A DNA stretch of 64,000 nucleotides from Panax quinquefolius. Its lineage: Eukaryota; Streptophyta; Magnoliopsida; Apiales; Araliaceae. Of the stretch, positions 1 to 12,765 are shown piece after piece. Made by a program: the position numbers and the translations under genes. The notes under the pieces are model-generated. The model was not told where the DNA came from. It searched no databases and saw nothing but the letters and a program-made list of their open reading frames with translations. Location: contig CM035170.1 in the NCBI GenBank assembly GCA_020205615.1, forward strand, positions 26,384,027 to 26,448,026. Reading direction: 5' to 3'. Each line of letters begins with the position of its first letter. Positions within the stretch are counted from its first letter, which is position 1.

Positions 1-488
1 AGATCAGTTTGGGCTTCTGGAGTGATTGGAAAACCCAACCTATCATGGTACTCAATATACCCAATCATTTTCAGCATATGTGGACCAACTAGATCACGTT
101 CACCCATTTTGCAGTGATACAACGCCTTGCTTGTATCATACCTTTCCTGTCGAGCATGCCCTTTGAATAATTTCTTGAGATGCTCGATCATCTCATAAGC
201 ATCCATCAACTCATGTTGCTTCTGAACCTCAGCGTTCATAGTTGCTAGCATGACACAACTCACGTCCAGATCATCATCTTGATGCTTCTTGTAAGCATTA
301 TGCTCTGCACGTGGTGCAGTGACAGCTGGTGTTGTAGGAATGGGCCCATCAAAGACATATAGCTTGCGCTCTTGTTTGAGGACAATCATAAAGTTCCTAT
401 GCCAGTTAAGGAAATTAATTCCACTTAGCTTGTCCTTTTCAAGGACTGATCGTAATGAAAGACTATTTGTGTTGTTGTTGTTTGCCAT
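1..488 (-). CDS. gag: Copia Gag N-terminal part (partial at edge)
   Basis: Open reading frame of 162 codons from ATG at 488-486 to the window edge with no stop. After an Asn-rich start comes a leucine/serine stretch and a segment around residues 24-40 with the order GINFLNWHRNF, typical of the copia Gag (UBN2/Retrotran_gag_2) N-terminal domain. Further on are DAYEMIEHLKKLF and GHARQERYDTSKALY, also family-like. Gag would form the cytoplasmic virus-like particle. The zinc knuckle and the protease/integrase/RT parts would lie further left. The start is chosen because it is the first ATG after a long stop-filled leader and gives the family's usual N-terminus. No frameshift or stop was seen, unlike every other gag here. 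Confidence 0.85.
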   Translation of the reverse strand, partial: MANNNNTNSLSLRSVLEKDKLSGINFLNWHRNFMIVLKQERKLYVFDGPIPTTPAVTAPRAEHNAYKKHQDDDLDVSCVMLATMNAEVQKQHELMDAYEMIEHLKKLFKGHARQERYDTSKALYHCKMGERDLVGPHMLKMIGYIEYHDRLGFPITPEAQTD

Positions 489-2069
489 TGATATCTACAA
501 TTTATAAGTGCAAAAATAACAAATCAAATTACAGAGTTGATATTATGTAATTGATAATAGTACATTCAAAATATACCTCCCACTATTTTATTCAAATTAA
601 TAGCCCTCACCATTAATTCGGAAACATTTTCTATTAAATCTTTCTAGTGAGCCAAGATCCATATTTTATTATGCCTTAAGTTAGCTTTGGCTAATCTCTT
701 AAAACACAATTATTTAGGTAGACAACCCCTTGTCAATTATATCATATATAACTCCTGGATAGTTTGGGAAACAACATTTGTTTCTAGTCCATCTAATAGT
801 ACCTACCAAACTCCATGCCTCTAAGTCCACAATCCTATTGAGATAACTTAGTTAAGTCGGGCCCAATGATTTTAACAGTTTGGATATCACAATTATCTTA
901 TCGCATCTTAACTAGATAAATAGGGTACTTTGCTTTGGCAAACCTACATCTATTGATCAAGGTCTTGATGAGTGTTATTCATTGGAAGGCATCTGATTTA
1001 GACTAAATATTTTATTGAGGGATTTTATAAATTAATTTAGATCTCACCAATTTTAATCTTATTAAGCATGCACATTATTTATCATATCATATCACATACA
1101 AGCATAAATAAAGTGCGAAATTAAATGTGTCATAGTTATGGCCCAATCCACTGTCAATCTTTTCAAGCTAATGAAAGATTGAAGATCAATCTAAGGTGGT
1201 AAAAGATCTTAAAATAAATAACTTCCTTGGATCTTCCTCAAGCATGTGCCTCCTCTCCATCATCATCTTTCCATCGTGTTCTCCATCTTGACATCTTCAT
1301 CGATAAAAAATTATTACATGACATAAAGAAACCTCGAGTTACATTCGAGGGGATTTAGATGAGAAGAGAATATTACATTAGAATTTATAGAAAGGCACGA
1401 CATGCAAGCCGTATTTCAAAACCAAAAACCACTAACCTATGGGTCAAAAGGCCATAACTTTGCACCATGCATATCACAATAAGCACATAACAATTTATAT
1501 ATAATTAAAGAAAACTATATATAACATATAGGGGACACGACCATCTTACGCAACGACGAGGGGGTCCAAAGGGGGGTCTCCCCCCCTGGCGGTGGTTCGG
1601 GGCCCCTGAAATTTTTTTTTGAACTACAATTTGTATTGCATAATTTTTCCATACGAATCTCTGAAACAATTTCAGAATCATATATTTAATCCACCAAAAC
1701 AATCATAATAACAATACACCCGGTACATATCATATATGTCTAGTTTCAATTAATCATATTAATTAAACCGAATCTTCATACTTCCAATCCAATTAGAACA
1801 TAAGTTGTATACTGTTATTACGCCATATAAGATACAATTAACAGAACATCATATACATGCATATCTATCATTAATATTCATAATACCAGAATACACATAT
1901 ATACAGAATATTATATATTCAATTTCTGATCGATAAAATTGTATCATCATATATCATATATATATCGAAAATAATATAATTAATTTCAGATCGGTAAAAT
2001 TGTAACATCATATATCATATATATCGAAAGCAATAAAACACGTAATCTGAATTAATCGTTTCGTAAGAT
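489..2069 (-). other. Long untranslated leader of copia element A
   Basis: About 1.6 kb between PBS and gag with no usable ORF. Two features stand out in the AT-rich background. The first is a GC-rich block at 1561-1610: G6-TCT-C6 (1571-1586) and the self-complementary GGGGCCCC (1599-1606). The second is a pair of about 60-bp direct repeats (1921-1975 and 1982-2036) next to the PBS. Leaders of LTR elements carry dimerisation and packaging signals; assigning that role to the GC block is inference. Confidence 0.6.
1921..2036. repeat. Two ~60-bp tandem repeats beside copia PBS
   Basis: The segments starting AATTTCTGATCG (1921) and AATTTCAGATCG (1982) each continue through ATCATATATCATATATAT to a CGAAA. 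They differ at a few positions. Confidence 0.7.
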
Positions 2070-2081
2070 GCTTTGATTCCA
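2070..2081 (-). other. Primer binding site of copia A
   Basis: Minus-strand TGGAATCAAAGC, one base past the LTR end. It differs from the plant tRNA-iMet complement TGGTATCAGAGC at two positions. It fixes the 3' end of the 5' LTR at 2083. Confidence 0.7.
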
Positions 2082-2082
2082 C

Positions 2083-3618
2083 TGTAGGGGTTTCGATACA
2101 AAAACGCACAGCGGAAATTAAAAATTTTAAGCAATTTCGAAACCCTAAACAGGATCCATACGAAAATCAATTAACTTAGTGGTTAGAAATTATATCGATT
2201 GGGAAAATAAAATTGATGCGCTCTGAATCTCCAATGCAATTCCTCACGGTACTACGTCTCTACAATATCCACACGAACGCACGCGAACCGTCGCACAATT
2301 CTGCAATAAAAGGAGCTGCGATACTAGCCACCAAAGGAACAAGATTTTCAAACTTTTCTCTAGTCTCTCTCTAAGAATTGCTAGGGTTTGTCAGTTTATG
2401 ATCGTAACCTAAAATGGCTACTTTATATCATATATATAGTAGTTAATAGGAATTAATCAAAACCCTAATCCAATTAAAATAAAATCCGAAATTTATATAT
2501 ATATATATATATATATATCTTAATTAAGTCTTACTTAATTAATATACCTATATATAAATTATCCTATTAATTTAAATTCGTAATTTAAAATTCTATCAAT
2601 CATATTGACATATTTAAATCTTTACAATTTAAATTAATTTCCTTTTAATTACGTTCTTTGTGTGTGACCCTATAGGTTATTATTACGTTGGCAATAATTT
2701 TAAAATTATATTATAAAATTATAAACAGTGAGCGGCATCTAGTAATGCATCACTGCTACCCAAGTAATAATAAGATCGATGATTCGATGCAACCTTTTCG
2801 TGACCAATGTTTCAATGTAATTTAATCCTTTAAACCTTAATATCCTAGATTAAACTCGAGTCATGGAATGTGTCATACTTTTCATAATTTAATATGAGTT
2901 TTAATTGATCAATGAGTAGACTATATGAAACAAATAACTATTTGAGCATGATCATGCATTTCATAGTCCTACTCAATCAAGAGGCCTATGGACATCACCC
3001 CTAATACATAGGAGGGTTAAATTCCATCTAGATCACTCATATTCCTCACACAATTTATGATGTACCCAATAATCACCTTTATAGTCTACCCTATTAAAGG
3101 TGACATTTAATGATATCAAAGTACATAAATTCCCTTGAAGAAATATAGTGATTTCAGGTCGGAGGACCATTACATCATTGTCACTATGAGAATTGCTAAT
3201 GACACTTCGCATAATGCTCCACATAGAATTCTCATGGTGGGTCTGTCCAGTACATCATTCTCTAACATGTATCTATGCATTGACTTAATATCTCATATAT
3301 TTATGACCAATGAGATTTGGTCATCAGTCAATACACATACTAGTCTTAATGCATTATTGTTGTCCCATCAACAATGATACTCGACTAGGGACATTTAAGA
3401 ACAATGATACTAATTGTAAATATATAATCTCATGTTCAAGTCACATACTTGAAACTATATAATTTGTATCAATATTCTAAGGATTTTTATTATGTTAACA
3501 TTTATATAACGCAGTAAATAAAACCATAATAAAATCATTCATTTATTCAATCAAATATAATATCAAAACGTTAAGAAATTATATCAAATAATTGACCTCT
3601 AGGGCATAAACTCTAACA
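2083..3618 (-). repeat. 5' LTR of copia A (1536 bp)
   Basis: On the minus strand it starts TGTTAGAGTTTATG and ends CCCCTACA, directly before the PBS. The right boundary is confirmed by loss of collinearity with element B. It contains a TATA-like run (2431-2438) and an AT microsatellite (about 2495-2519). The second LTR is outside the window, so no LTR divergence can be measured. Confidence 0.8.
2431..2438 (-). promoter_or_regulatory. Possible TATA box in copia A LTR
   Basis: Minus-strand CTATATATATGATATAAAG lies in the middle of the LTR, where U3/R usually meet. The AT-rich surroundings make this weak. Confidence 0.3.
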
Positions 3619-4479
3619 ACTAATGCATGTGAATATGAACCTTTGAACTTTTGTAGTATGTATGCAAAGCATTTAAGATGTTTTTCGGTAATTGGTAATC
3701 TACGAACCAAGCAACTCTTTCAATTCCTATTTCCTATATGAACTTGATGATTAACTGTTTTAAATCTTTATTGCAAATAACATGATGTGTTAAGTTTATG
3801 TCGAAAGCATGAAACGTTAAAGTCAACTTATGACTACGTTGATTGAGTAAAGCATGCTGATTGAGTAAGGAACTCAATCTTTATACTTTTTATATGAACT
3901 GTAGCCTGTATGTTATGATAATCCAATGTTTAAGAGATATATGTTGAGCATGTTATTATATGCTACGTGATGCATGAAAACTGTTAGATTTTGCTGGGCA
4001 ATCGAGCTTAACCTTGCGAATAACCATTTTTGCAGGTTAAAGATTGAAGATGGCACTATGTGCTGCTTGAATGAAGTGGTTCAGAAATAATATAAGAAGA
4101 TTAATATTTTAGTTAAAGTTGTTATTTCCTTAAACCATGATTAAGACTCATGAGGTGTATTAAATGTTTCATGATGTATAGTTTTATATTGAGTTGTAAA
4201 GCTAAAGTTAGAGTTATCTGATATGTAAAGGTTATCGGATTGAAATGTAAAATTTTATATGATAACAGGGATAAAGAGAATCATAAAATAAGATTGATTC
4301 AAAGATATGTAGTTGATAAAGGTTTTGATTTAGGGAATTAAAGTAAGAAGACATAAAAGTTTAAATTATTCTGCATTTTATAAAGTTTAACATCGAATAA
4401 TGATGTAAAATTAAAAGTTAAATGTATTGTTAACGACCAAAGTCGAGAATTAAATTGTATGAATTTTGGGGTCGTTATA
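3619..4479 (+). repeat. 5' LTR of B, 3' portion only
   Basis: Collinear with 9063-9233 joined to 11129-11813. Ends GGGGTCGTTATA just before the PBS; the paired LTR ends GGGGTCATTACA. The 5' two-thirds lie beyond copia A, left of the window. Confidence 0.8.
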
Positions 4480-4481
4480 GT

Positions 4482-4493
4482 TGGTATCAAAAC
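4482..4493 (+). other. Primer binding site of B
   Basis: TGGTATCAAAAC, two mismatches to the tRNA-iMet complement, two bases after the LTR end. Confidence 0.7.
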
Positions 4494-6896
4494 TGTAGGT
4501 TATAAACTTTAGGTAGGAGTACTGTAGGTTATAATCAAGAAGATTCAAAGAAGAATCTTGAAGAGATATATAGATAAGAAATGGGAGTTACCTAACTCCA
4601 ATAGCCAAGATAACGAATAATGTCGTAAATGAAAGAAAGAAAGGGGATGGTAAAAAAAAACGATCATGAGTTAAGAAAAGAATTTTAAGGGAGATGATTA
4701 TAGAATAAGATCACGACGTGATCTGTTTAAGTTATAAAAGAAAGATGGTCTGTAATGTTTGAATATCTTTAGCTTGATGCTATGAAGATAATGTACTATG
4801 AAATAGTACGAGATAACTCACGAGGAGTTATAGATGATGAGATACAGACGTATGTATCGAGTATAGAGCGAGAAGTTAAAAGTAAGATAGAGTTAGGTGG
4901 GATTTCAATTGAGGACTCATGTGATGGATGAGTTGTACAAATCTTTGTATGGGCGAGGGTTTTGTGTTTGCACTCAGTTTATCATATTGATAATCATTGG
5001 AATGTTGGTGTCGCGCTATCAATGTATATGTGGCAAAATATGTGATTCTTTTCTCATGTGTATATTTGATAGTTAGAAACTATTAAGATTAGTCAGATAT
5101 TATATTAGGATTAGGTGCGGTTCTTAAAACCAAAGCATGTAGTAAGTTCGTGACTCATAATAAAATGGTATGTTTTGAACCCCTCAGCGAATGGACGCCT
5201 ATGGTCTGACTAGGATAAGTTCTTAAACTCATATTATTGTGGTAAGTCCTGAACTTCCAATGTGCGGTAAGTTTGATGAACTGGGATATAATTAAGTGTG
5301 AATGGAGTATGGAATAGATAGACTTATTAATCAATGGATCATTATAGAAAATGGAGTTAATGGTGGAAGCACAGATATTCTAAATCTTCTAGCTATGCTA
5401 AACTTCAAAATTTTTGACATCAAACTAAATTCGCACTATGTGCCTTTTTAAAAGGAATTTTTACTCACAACACATGGTGACAAATGTGTATGTGTGGACT
5501 TCGGGACACTGACACATCGTTACCTGTTGAGATATCATATCACTAAAACTGATTTTCAAAGATTTTTTTTAAACTGTTTAAAGAATAGTCTATGCTAATT
5601 GTTTAGGCTAGACGAAAATTATTTGAAAATATCAAAATGTATTTTATGTCATTAATGCATCATGGAACCTGGTGCAAAGATGATAAAAACGATGGAGTTA
5701 TCAATGCATAATTTCTTAGTGTTGGATGTGATCTAAGGATCGTCTGGCCACTATGGTATGATGTAGTATGACAAAGTCACAAAATGACAGAATCCTCAAA
5801 CGGACTGTAAATAGAGTGCGGTATCATGTCGTCATAAAAAGATTTTTGAGATTTCTTTAAGATATATGGATATATATATGTATATGTATATTTAGATTGA
5901 TGTCCGAATTGTTGTAGAAGTATATGATATTTGATTCAACTAGACGATTATTGAATGATGTTCATGAAATTCAAACGTTCATTAAATAGTTATGACAAAC
6001 CAAATTGTTTCGGTGCGGATTCAGATGTTGAAAAGTTGAGGTGAACAACCCTATAAGGGGATATGTTTTCGGGGACAATGGTTCCGAGCATAATGCATAT
6101 AGTCGTTACAAAACACTACGTTGCGGCCCAATGTAGTGGTACAATGGGCTGTCCACCTAGTGTACGTGAGGAGGGTGTTTTCAGTCTTTGTGATTGATAA
6201 ACACTCTGGTTTGCAATGTGAAGAATTGAGTTGAAGCATTAGTAAACCAAGAATAGAGTTCACGGTCTTGTGACCCCTCAGCATGATTTGGAATCTTTTA
6301 AATTCCTGTTATTCATATCGATTCCCAATTATTGATCAATTGTGGAAGATTATTGTTATTCTGAAAGGTGAAAATGGAAAGGATGAGAAAATTAAGCAAA
6401 ACTTAATAATTTCAAGAAAGAAATGAAATTTCAGAAAAGAAGAGAAGTGTGAAACTCTTAGAAGAGGAAGAGGTGATGAATATGATGATTTTAGAAAGTT
6501 CTTTAGGGAAAGAACTTGGTTGTGAAACTTAATGCATTAATAAAGTATTAATGTAAAATCTATTTTGATAGATTGAATGAATAAAGACTAATAAAATTTC
6601 AAGGTCGAAATTCTTAGAAGAATGGGTGAATGTAATATCCCAAGTGTTTATGATAACGATCCTTAGAGAAGGAAATGAATGGGTTAAAGAATATGTAATA
6701 CCCAAATATAATTGAGTCTAAGTAAGATAATGAAATAAAACTTACAAGAATTTATTATGAAGAATGGTTGTAGTGGTAATAAATAATACATATATTAAGG
6801 AAATGTATTGAAGATATTCGATGATAAATGTTGAAAAGAGTTTTGATGAAAATCGAGTAATGGAGGTTTCGTTGATTCCGAGGATGGAATCCTTAT
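4494..6896 (+). other. Coding-poor interior of B
   Basis: About 2.4 kb with stops in all frames; the longest open stretch is 77 codons and is unlike any family I know. No zinc knuckle, DTG/DSG, FIDD-type or integrase motif was found on either strand. The end (about 6870-6900) resembles the gypsy tail 'gaggatggaatcctt' before the polypurine tract, which is the only hint of the parent family. Confidence 0.6.
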
Positions 6897-6911
6897 AAGG
6901 GGGGAAAGATG
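6897..6911 (+). other. Polypurine tract of B
   Basis: AAGGGGGGAAAGATG immediately before the LTR start TGTCAACCCG; the normal plus-strand primer position. Confidence 0.75.
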
Positions 6912-9238
6912 TGTCAACCCGAATTTTTATAAGTTATTAAAATAAGAATTTAATAATTAAAATTCTTTTTATGAGATGTTTTGAGTTTGAGTATGTATAT
7001 ATACATGTTAAATATTTTTAAATATGTGTTCTAGTGTGAAGAGAAATATATATTCATATATTGGGAAAGTGAGGTTTAATAGTTAAGTTAACTATTGAAG
7101 AAATTAAATGAATTTTGTAATTAAGTTTAAATATTTATTGAATTAATTAAATATTTTTAAATAATTTATTTATTGAGAAAAATAAATAAATTATGAAATT
7201 GTGGTATAATAATTTAGTTATACATGTATGGTAATTAAGTTAAAGCAAAGGTAAATTTCATTCTTTGAATATTTAGTTTAATGAATTAATTAAATTAAAT
7301 GAGTTGTTTAATATTAAAGAAAATAAATAAATTAAATAAAGTGATGTTTCTAATTTATTAATTAAATTAGACATAGGTAATTATTTATTAATTATAAGTA
7401 TAATTATAATAAAAATTATAATTACTATTATAAGTTATTTAAATTAACTAAACTAAAGTTATTTAAATTAACTAAAGTGTGACAAGTGGAAACTATATAA
7501 TATAAGATTATTAAAATAATCTACTATGGGGTAATTTGTGTGTGGCCAAACAAGGCCTTGTGGCCTTTGGCTTCATTAACTGACGCCTTTTTGTTTTTTC
7601 AACTGAATGAGAACGTGGGAGGATGGCCATATCAAATTTTTTTACGCGTTCTTTTCTTCCTAAGGCTATAGTCAGAGAGTTAGGAAGAGAGGAACACAGT
7701 GAAACACAAAGAGTTTGGAGAGAGGAATCACTGTGATTGAAGGAGAATTTCTAAACCTAATCATCATCTTTTTACTAGCAAACAATCAAAGGAATAAGGT
7801 ATAACCTACTTTAATGTTAACCCTTGTTTTTAAAATTTTTATTGATAATTGTGTTGAATTGATACATATATATGTATGAAGGGTTTATACTCTATTAATT
7901 ATCACATGTGAGTGTTGTTTGATAATAAAAATTCATGTAATTTGGGTTTATAGGAAGAAAGTATATAACAGTGGTTATGTTTGAGAAAATGGCTTTAGAA
8001 AGTATAAAAATTGATGCTCTATATGTGTTATAATTTGTAATTTATTATTGGATTATGTTAATATGTTAAGAAACAAAAACAACGAAGTTTAAATCATGTC
8101 AATCGGTTTAGTAACGAGTTCGTGGCGATCGAATTCGCTAAATATGTAAAAAAAATGAAGATATTTGGAAATTGGGGGTTTTGATTCTTCAAATTTGTGT
8201 AAATGTGATGTTTATGTAGTTAGAATGGTGTATGACATGTGTAACTATGCTATTACAAAGTTTTAGTTACTAGGTTTCATGATTTCTGTAGGAATTGGGT
8301 TGAGATGGGTGAACCGCCGAGTAACATGAGCTCGCTACTTATAGTTTCGTCGTCATGTAAGCAATTGCTACTGCAGATTATTTGAAAAAGCAAAAACAAC
8401 AGTAGGCTACCGACGTTATGATTCATTGGGTAGCAGTAGCCTTGATTCGTTCTCGAGCCCAGCAAAGGACTTATGCTTATTTACAGGTCATGCGTAATGG
8501 ACTTATGTTAGCTAAGCAAGCATGTTAATGATGTTAAGACATAATAGAAACTACAATAACAGATTGTAATGTGTTGTAATGCAAAGTGTAAAGATTTGAA
8601 GTTATTGCTTAATTAAGTTATGCAATGGAACTACATGTGATGTTTTCAAAAGTAAGAAATAAATGATAAGGTTTATGTTGGTTTATAGTGAGATATAAGT
8701 TGAAAGAACGATTTGAATGTTAACTTGATTAGTTAATCTAATATATGTTTAAAAGGATGTAAATACGTGTAAGAAGACTTAACTGTCAATTATAAGGGAA
8801 GCGTAACGAGAGAGGTTATATAACTTAGTTGTTGTTAAAAAGTGTAACACATCCAATATGAGATAATGGAGTCTATGACAACTTTGTTGAACGTTAAGTG
8901 TCAGTTACCAAATAAGTATAAAGAAAAATAATATGGGATTACGTAATGATAGGTGTCATACGAAGAGGAGTAAACACCTGAAGTTATGTGTTAAGTTTCA
9001 AAGAGAAGCAAGTTATAAAAAAAATTAAGACTAAGAGTCATTGTGGTTTCATTATATGTGTAACTAATGCATGTGAATATGAACCTTTGAACTGTTGTAG
9101 GATGTACACAAAGAATTTAAGTTGTTTTTCGGTAATTGGTAATCTACGAACCAGACAAGTCTTTCAGTTCCTATTTGTTATATGAATATGATGATTAACT
9201 GTTTTAAATCTTTATCGCAAATAACATGATGTGTTATG

Positions 9239-11123
9239 TGTTAGGTTTGTAATATTCATGAACGCAATCAAATTGCATAAATTAGCGGAAATGTAAAAAT
9301 CAGAGTTTAAAAATTTTACAAACCATATACCCGGATCACCCTTTATGCACAATTATTAATTAAACGAAAAGATAAAGAATAAAATTATACCCTTGAAGAT
9401 CGAGCTTTCTCAGGTACAAGTTCACCTCCAAATCCTTTCGCATTCAACTTGAATCCACCGGGTTTGGTTCCTTCCTTTAATCAACGTTAGCCACCCAAGT
9501 GTTTGGCCTCTAGAGGTGATCCACCAAGGAATAATAAAGATTCAAGAAAATAGGTGGTTGGCTAAACCCTAGTTTTTCTATCTCTATAGAAAAAGAGCGT
9601 ACTCTCCAACAAATTGGAATAACGTATGTTGTAAAAGTCAACAACCACATCACCCATAATAAGACTCTTCTTATTTATAGATGTGGGCAACCCACCTTAA
9701 CAATTAAGGAATTGGGTTTTATTTAATTAATTAAATTCTTTTAATTAATTAAGCTCCATAATCTTATTAGGGATAATTAATTAAACTCCTTTAACTAATT
9801 TTTCTTCCTAATCCAATTAGGAATAAATGAGAGTACTTATATTAAATTAATTCCTAAACTCTTTTAGAAATTAAAATAATAATAATAATTGTAATAATAT
9901 TAATAAGACTCCTCTTATTAATTTATATTTAATATTTCTAAAATATTAAATAATAAATATTAAGCTATTTAATTTATTCTATCACCATAGATTAAATTAA
10001 ATATACATAACATATTATTACGATTATGCCATTAACTTCTTAAATAATTATTCTTCCTTTTATGGTGTGACCCTTTAGGTTCTCCATATTAAACCGGTTG
10101 TGAATAAATCAATTATAACAATTCTAATCTTATTTAAATAAATAAATTAAACAATTAATTTATTTAAATAAATAATATTTATTCTACAATAGGGATAAGC
10201 CTCCCAATGATCAACGACTTTCCAGATAATATAGATTTCAACATTAATCATTAAAGAACCATTGAGTAAATAGTTACCGTACAATTCAATCCTTCCACCA
10301 TACAATGTCCCAATTAAATATAAGACATGGAATTACTGACAAGTCTTATTTTATTTAATTATATGTATTTCGATCCTTAAATGCACAACTCCAAATAATG
10401 CAAATTAGAAACTCCTTTCTAATTTCATTCTGCCTTGGCCAAGGACTACTGGGTTGTCATTTATCGAATCACATAGGACATTTCTCTTCTTTTATTAGAA
10501 GTGGTAGATTCTTTATTGATCATACATTATCTCCATGTACAACTTATTATACCCAAGCATACCCTTTGATATACCCTAAGGGTCTTAAGGAATAAGTCAA
10601 AGTATAACTCATCATACACAAGATACTATGATGATCTCAAGTCCAAGGATCACTTGTACTACTATCACTACAGGAATTCCTATTGACAGGCAAGTAAAAC
10701 TCCATTAGGTATTCCTTAGCGAGCCACGCTCGAAAGGAACTTATTCTCTAATAAGCACCTACATACTTGCTTTAGTGTCTCCACACAAATGATCATGAGA
10801 TCAATCATCCTCATCCAATGAGCAAGAAACGTATGTACCAATCTATCCGGATTCACTAATCCCCAATTTAGTAATCCAACAATTGGGAACTATTTTAGTT
10901 TTAAGCTTTCTAAGAATTTAGATCTCATTAGAATGATCATCATCATTATTCTAAAAGCATTGCTTAAAACTATGGGTTTATCACATATTATAAAACAAAG
11001 ATCATGTAGAGATAATTAAAAGCCTTTAATAAATTAATACTTTTTATTAATAAATGAATAAGATTTTTACAAAGTATATGCTTTATCATCAAACATGATT
11101 GGCTTGTGTGCATACTACTTTCA
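9239..11123 (-). repeat. Solo LTR of a copia-like element (1885 bp)
   Basis: Flanked by perfect TTATG duplications (9234-9238 and 11124-11128), with TG..CA ends. The empty site is visible in the other B LTR at about 3793. No PBS or coding DNA lies inside, so it is a recombined solo LTR. Minus orientation is inferred from CTATAAATAAG on that strand (9671-9680) and from the same layout as the copia A LTR. Confidence 0.85.
9671..9679 (-). promoter_or_regulatory. TATA box of copia-like solo LTR
   Basis: Minus-strand TATAAATAA in a mid-LTR position; good match to the plant TATA consensus. Confidence 0.5.
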
Positions 11124-11813
11124 TTATGTTTATGTCGAAAGCATGAAACGTTAAAGTCAACTTATGACTACGTTGATTGAGTAAACCATGCTGATTGAGT
11201 AAGGAACTCAATCTTTATACTTGTTATATGAACTGTAGCATGTATGTTATGAAAGTCCAATGTTTAAGAGATATATGTTGAGCATGTTATTATATGCTAC
11301 GTGATGCATGAAAACTGTTAGATTTTGCTGGGCTGTCGAGTTCAACCTTGCGAATAACAATTTTTGCAGGTTATAGATTGAAGATGACACTATGTGCTGC
11401 TTGAATGAAGTGGTTCAGAAATAATATAAGAAGAATAATATTTTAGCTAAAGTTGCTATTTCCTTAAACCATGATTAAGACTCATGAGGTTTATTAAATG
11501 TTTCATGATGTATAGTTTTATATTGAGTTGTAAAGCTAATGTTAGAGTTATCTGATATGTAAAGGTTATCGGATTGAAATGGAAAATTTTATATAATAAC
11601 AGGGATAAAGCGAATCATAAAATAAGATTGATTCAAAGACATGTAGTTGATAAAGGTTTTGATTCAGGGAATTAAAGTAAGAAGACATAAAAGTTTAAAT
11701 TATTCCGCATTTTATAAAGTTTAACATTAAATAATTATGTAAAATCAGAAGTTAGATGTATTGCTAACGGCCGAACTCGAGAATTATATTGTATGAATTT
11801 TGGGGTCATTACA

Positions 11814-12765
11814 ATAATGATATATAATGTATCTAACTAAATGATTACAAATCAAGCAGTATCATATACTCAAATTTATTCATCCGGCCTCAGAACAATT
11901 AAGCACACTATAATACTTCATAATAAAAACCATCAATAACATCTCATCAAACCCTCGAATCTTATACGCCTTCCACTAATATCGTGTGTGTGTGGTCAAC
12001 ATTTATGCTACTGATTTAAATTCAAATTCAACACATAACCAATCTCTTATTAGGATTCATACATAATAAACTTGAAAATTTCAAAAACAAACAAGTTCCA
12101 ATGCAAATTAAACAATTACCAAGATTAGGGGTCCGAATAGGGTATTCATGCTCCTTTTTTTTTCATTAACGGGGGCTCTTTACCTTAATTTCCCATCTTT
12201 TCTTTATTTTTCTCTTTTCTTTCTTTTTTTAGATAGATGGTTGGTGAGTGCGTTTTACGCTCTATATCACGCTTGTGTTTATGGAGAGTATTTCTCCTCA
12301 ACCCACCACAAGACTCAACTTGTTTCCATTTTCTTTTTTTTTCTTTCTTGAAGCTTATACACCCTACGTTTTCCCCCCCAAACTTAGGTTCTTGCCTAAT
12401 TTATTGTCTTCACTGCCTATTCTTGTCATTCTAATATCTATACTACCATTATCCTTTAGAAACTATTTATGTATCGATTTAAACCAATCACTCAACACAG
12501 ATGTCATTAACGTGCTAACCTTTTATACCAGTTTCAAACATTCACAAAATTAGAGTCATGATTCAAACTATCTCACAATTCTACTACTGGATAATGTATT
12601 TGTCTACTTAATCTCAATTTCATCATTGGCCAAAATAAACATGTTGTAACACTGCTGGACATATGCAAAATGAACACAAAAGCTAACTAAATTAAAAAAA
12701 AAATTATTTATTTTTATTATTATTATTTTTTTAGATATAACATTAATGCAAACCTAAACAACATA
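11814..12765 (-). other. Athila 3' untranslated sequence
   Basis: No coding sequence. The plus-strand ORFs around 12148-12553 come from a T/C-rich tract. On the minus strand it carries AAGTTTGGGGGGG (12373-12385), a polypurine-like motif repeated twice more in this element. Continues at 15255 after the solo LTR. Confidence 0.55.

Larger units (their letters stand above)
1..3618 (-). mobile_element. Copia LTR retrotransposon A (5' part, runs off left edge)
   Basis: Minus-strand Ty1/copia element whose 5' end lies at the right. Reading leftwards: 5' LTR (3618 to 2083), PBS, a 1.6-kb untranslated leader, then the start of gag, which is open to the window edge. It sits inside the 5' LTR of element B: the sequence from 3619 rightwards is collinear with the B 3' LTR from 9063. 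The target duplication on this side would be ACTAA (3619-3623); the partner is off the window. The open gag suggests a fairly young copy. Pol and the 3' LTR are not visible. Confidence 0.85.
3619..11813 (+). mobile_element. LARD-like Ty3/gypsy derivative B with long LTRs and coding-poor interior
   Basis: Plus-strand element. A truncated 5' LTR (3619-4479) and the 3' LTR (6912-11813) share their last ~860 bp. Between them lie a PBS, about 2.4 kb without credible coding sequence, and a polypurine tract. The complete LTR is about 3.0 kb once the nested copia solo LTR is removed. Long LTRs around a non-coding interior fit a large retrotransposon derivative (LARD) mobilised in trans. It is inserted in the Athila element; ATAAT (11814-11818) would be the right target duplication. 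My hand count gives about 6% difference between the two LTR segments, so it is not recent. Confidence 0.75.
6912..11813 (+). repeat. 3' LTR of B, split by a copia solo LTR
   Basis: Starts TGTCAACCCGAATTTT and ends GGGGTCATTACA. Removing the nested 9239-11123 and one TTATG leaves about 3.0 kb. No ORF in it is convincing. Confidence 0.8.

Noticed and set aside
319..507. Plus-strand 62-codon ORF
   Set aside because: Antisense to the open copia gag on the minus strand.
12148..12553. Plus-strand ORFs rich in Phe, Leu and Ser
   Set aside because: They come from a T/C-rich tract opposite the Athila sense strand, with no family resemblance.
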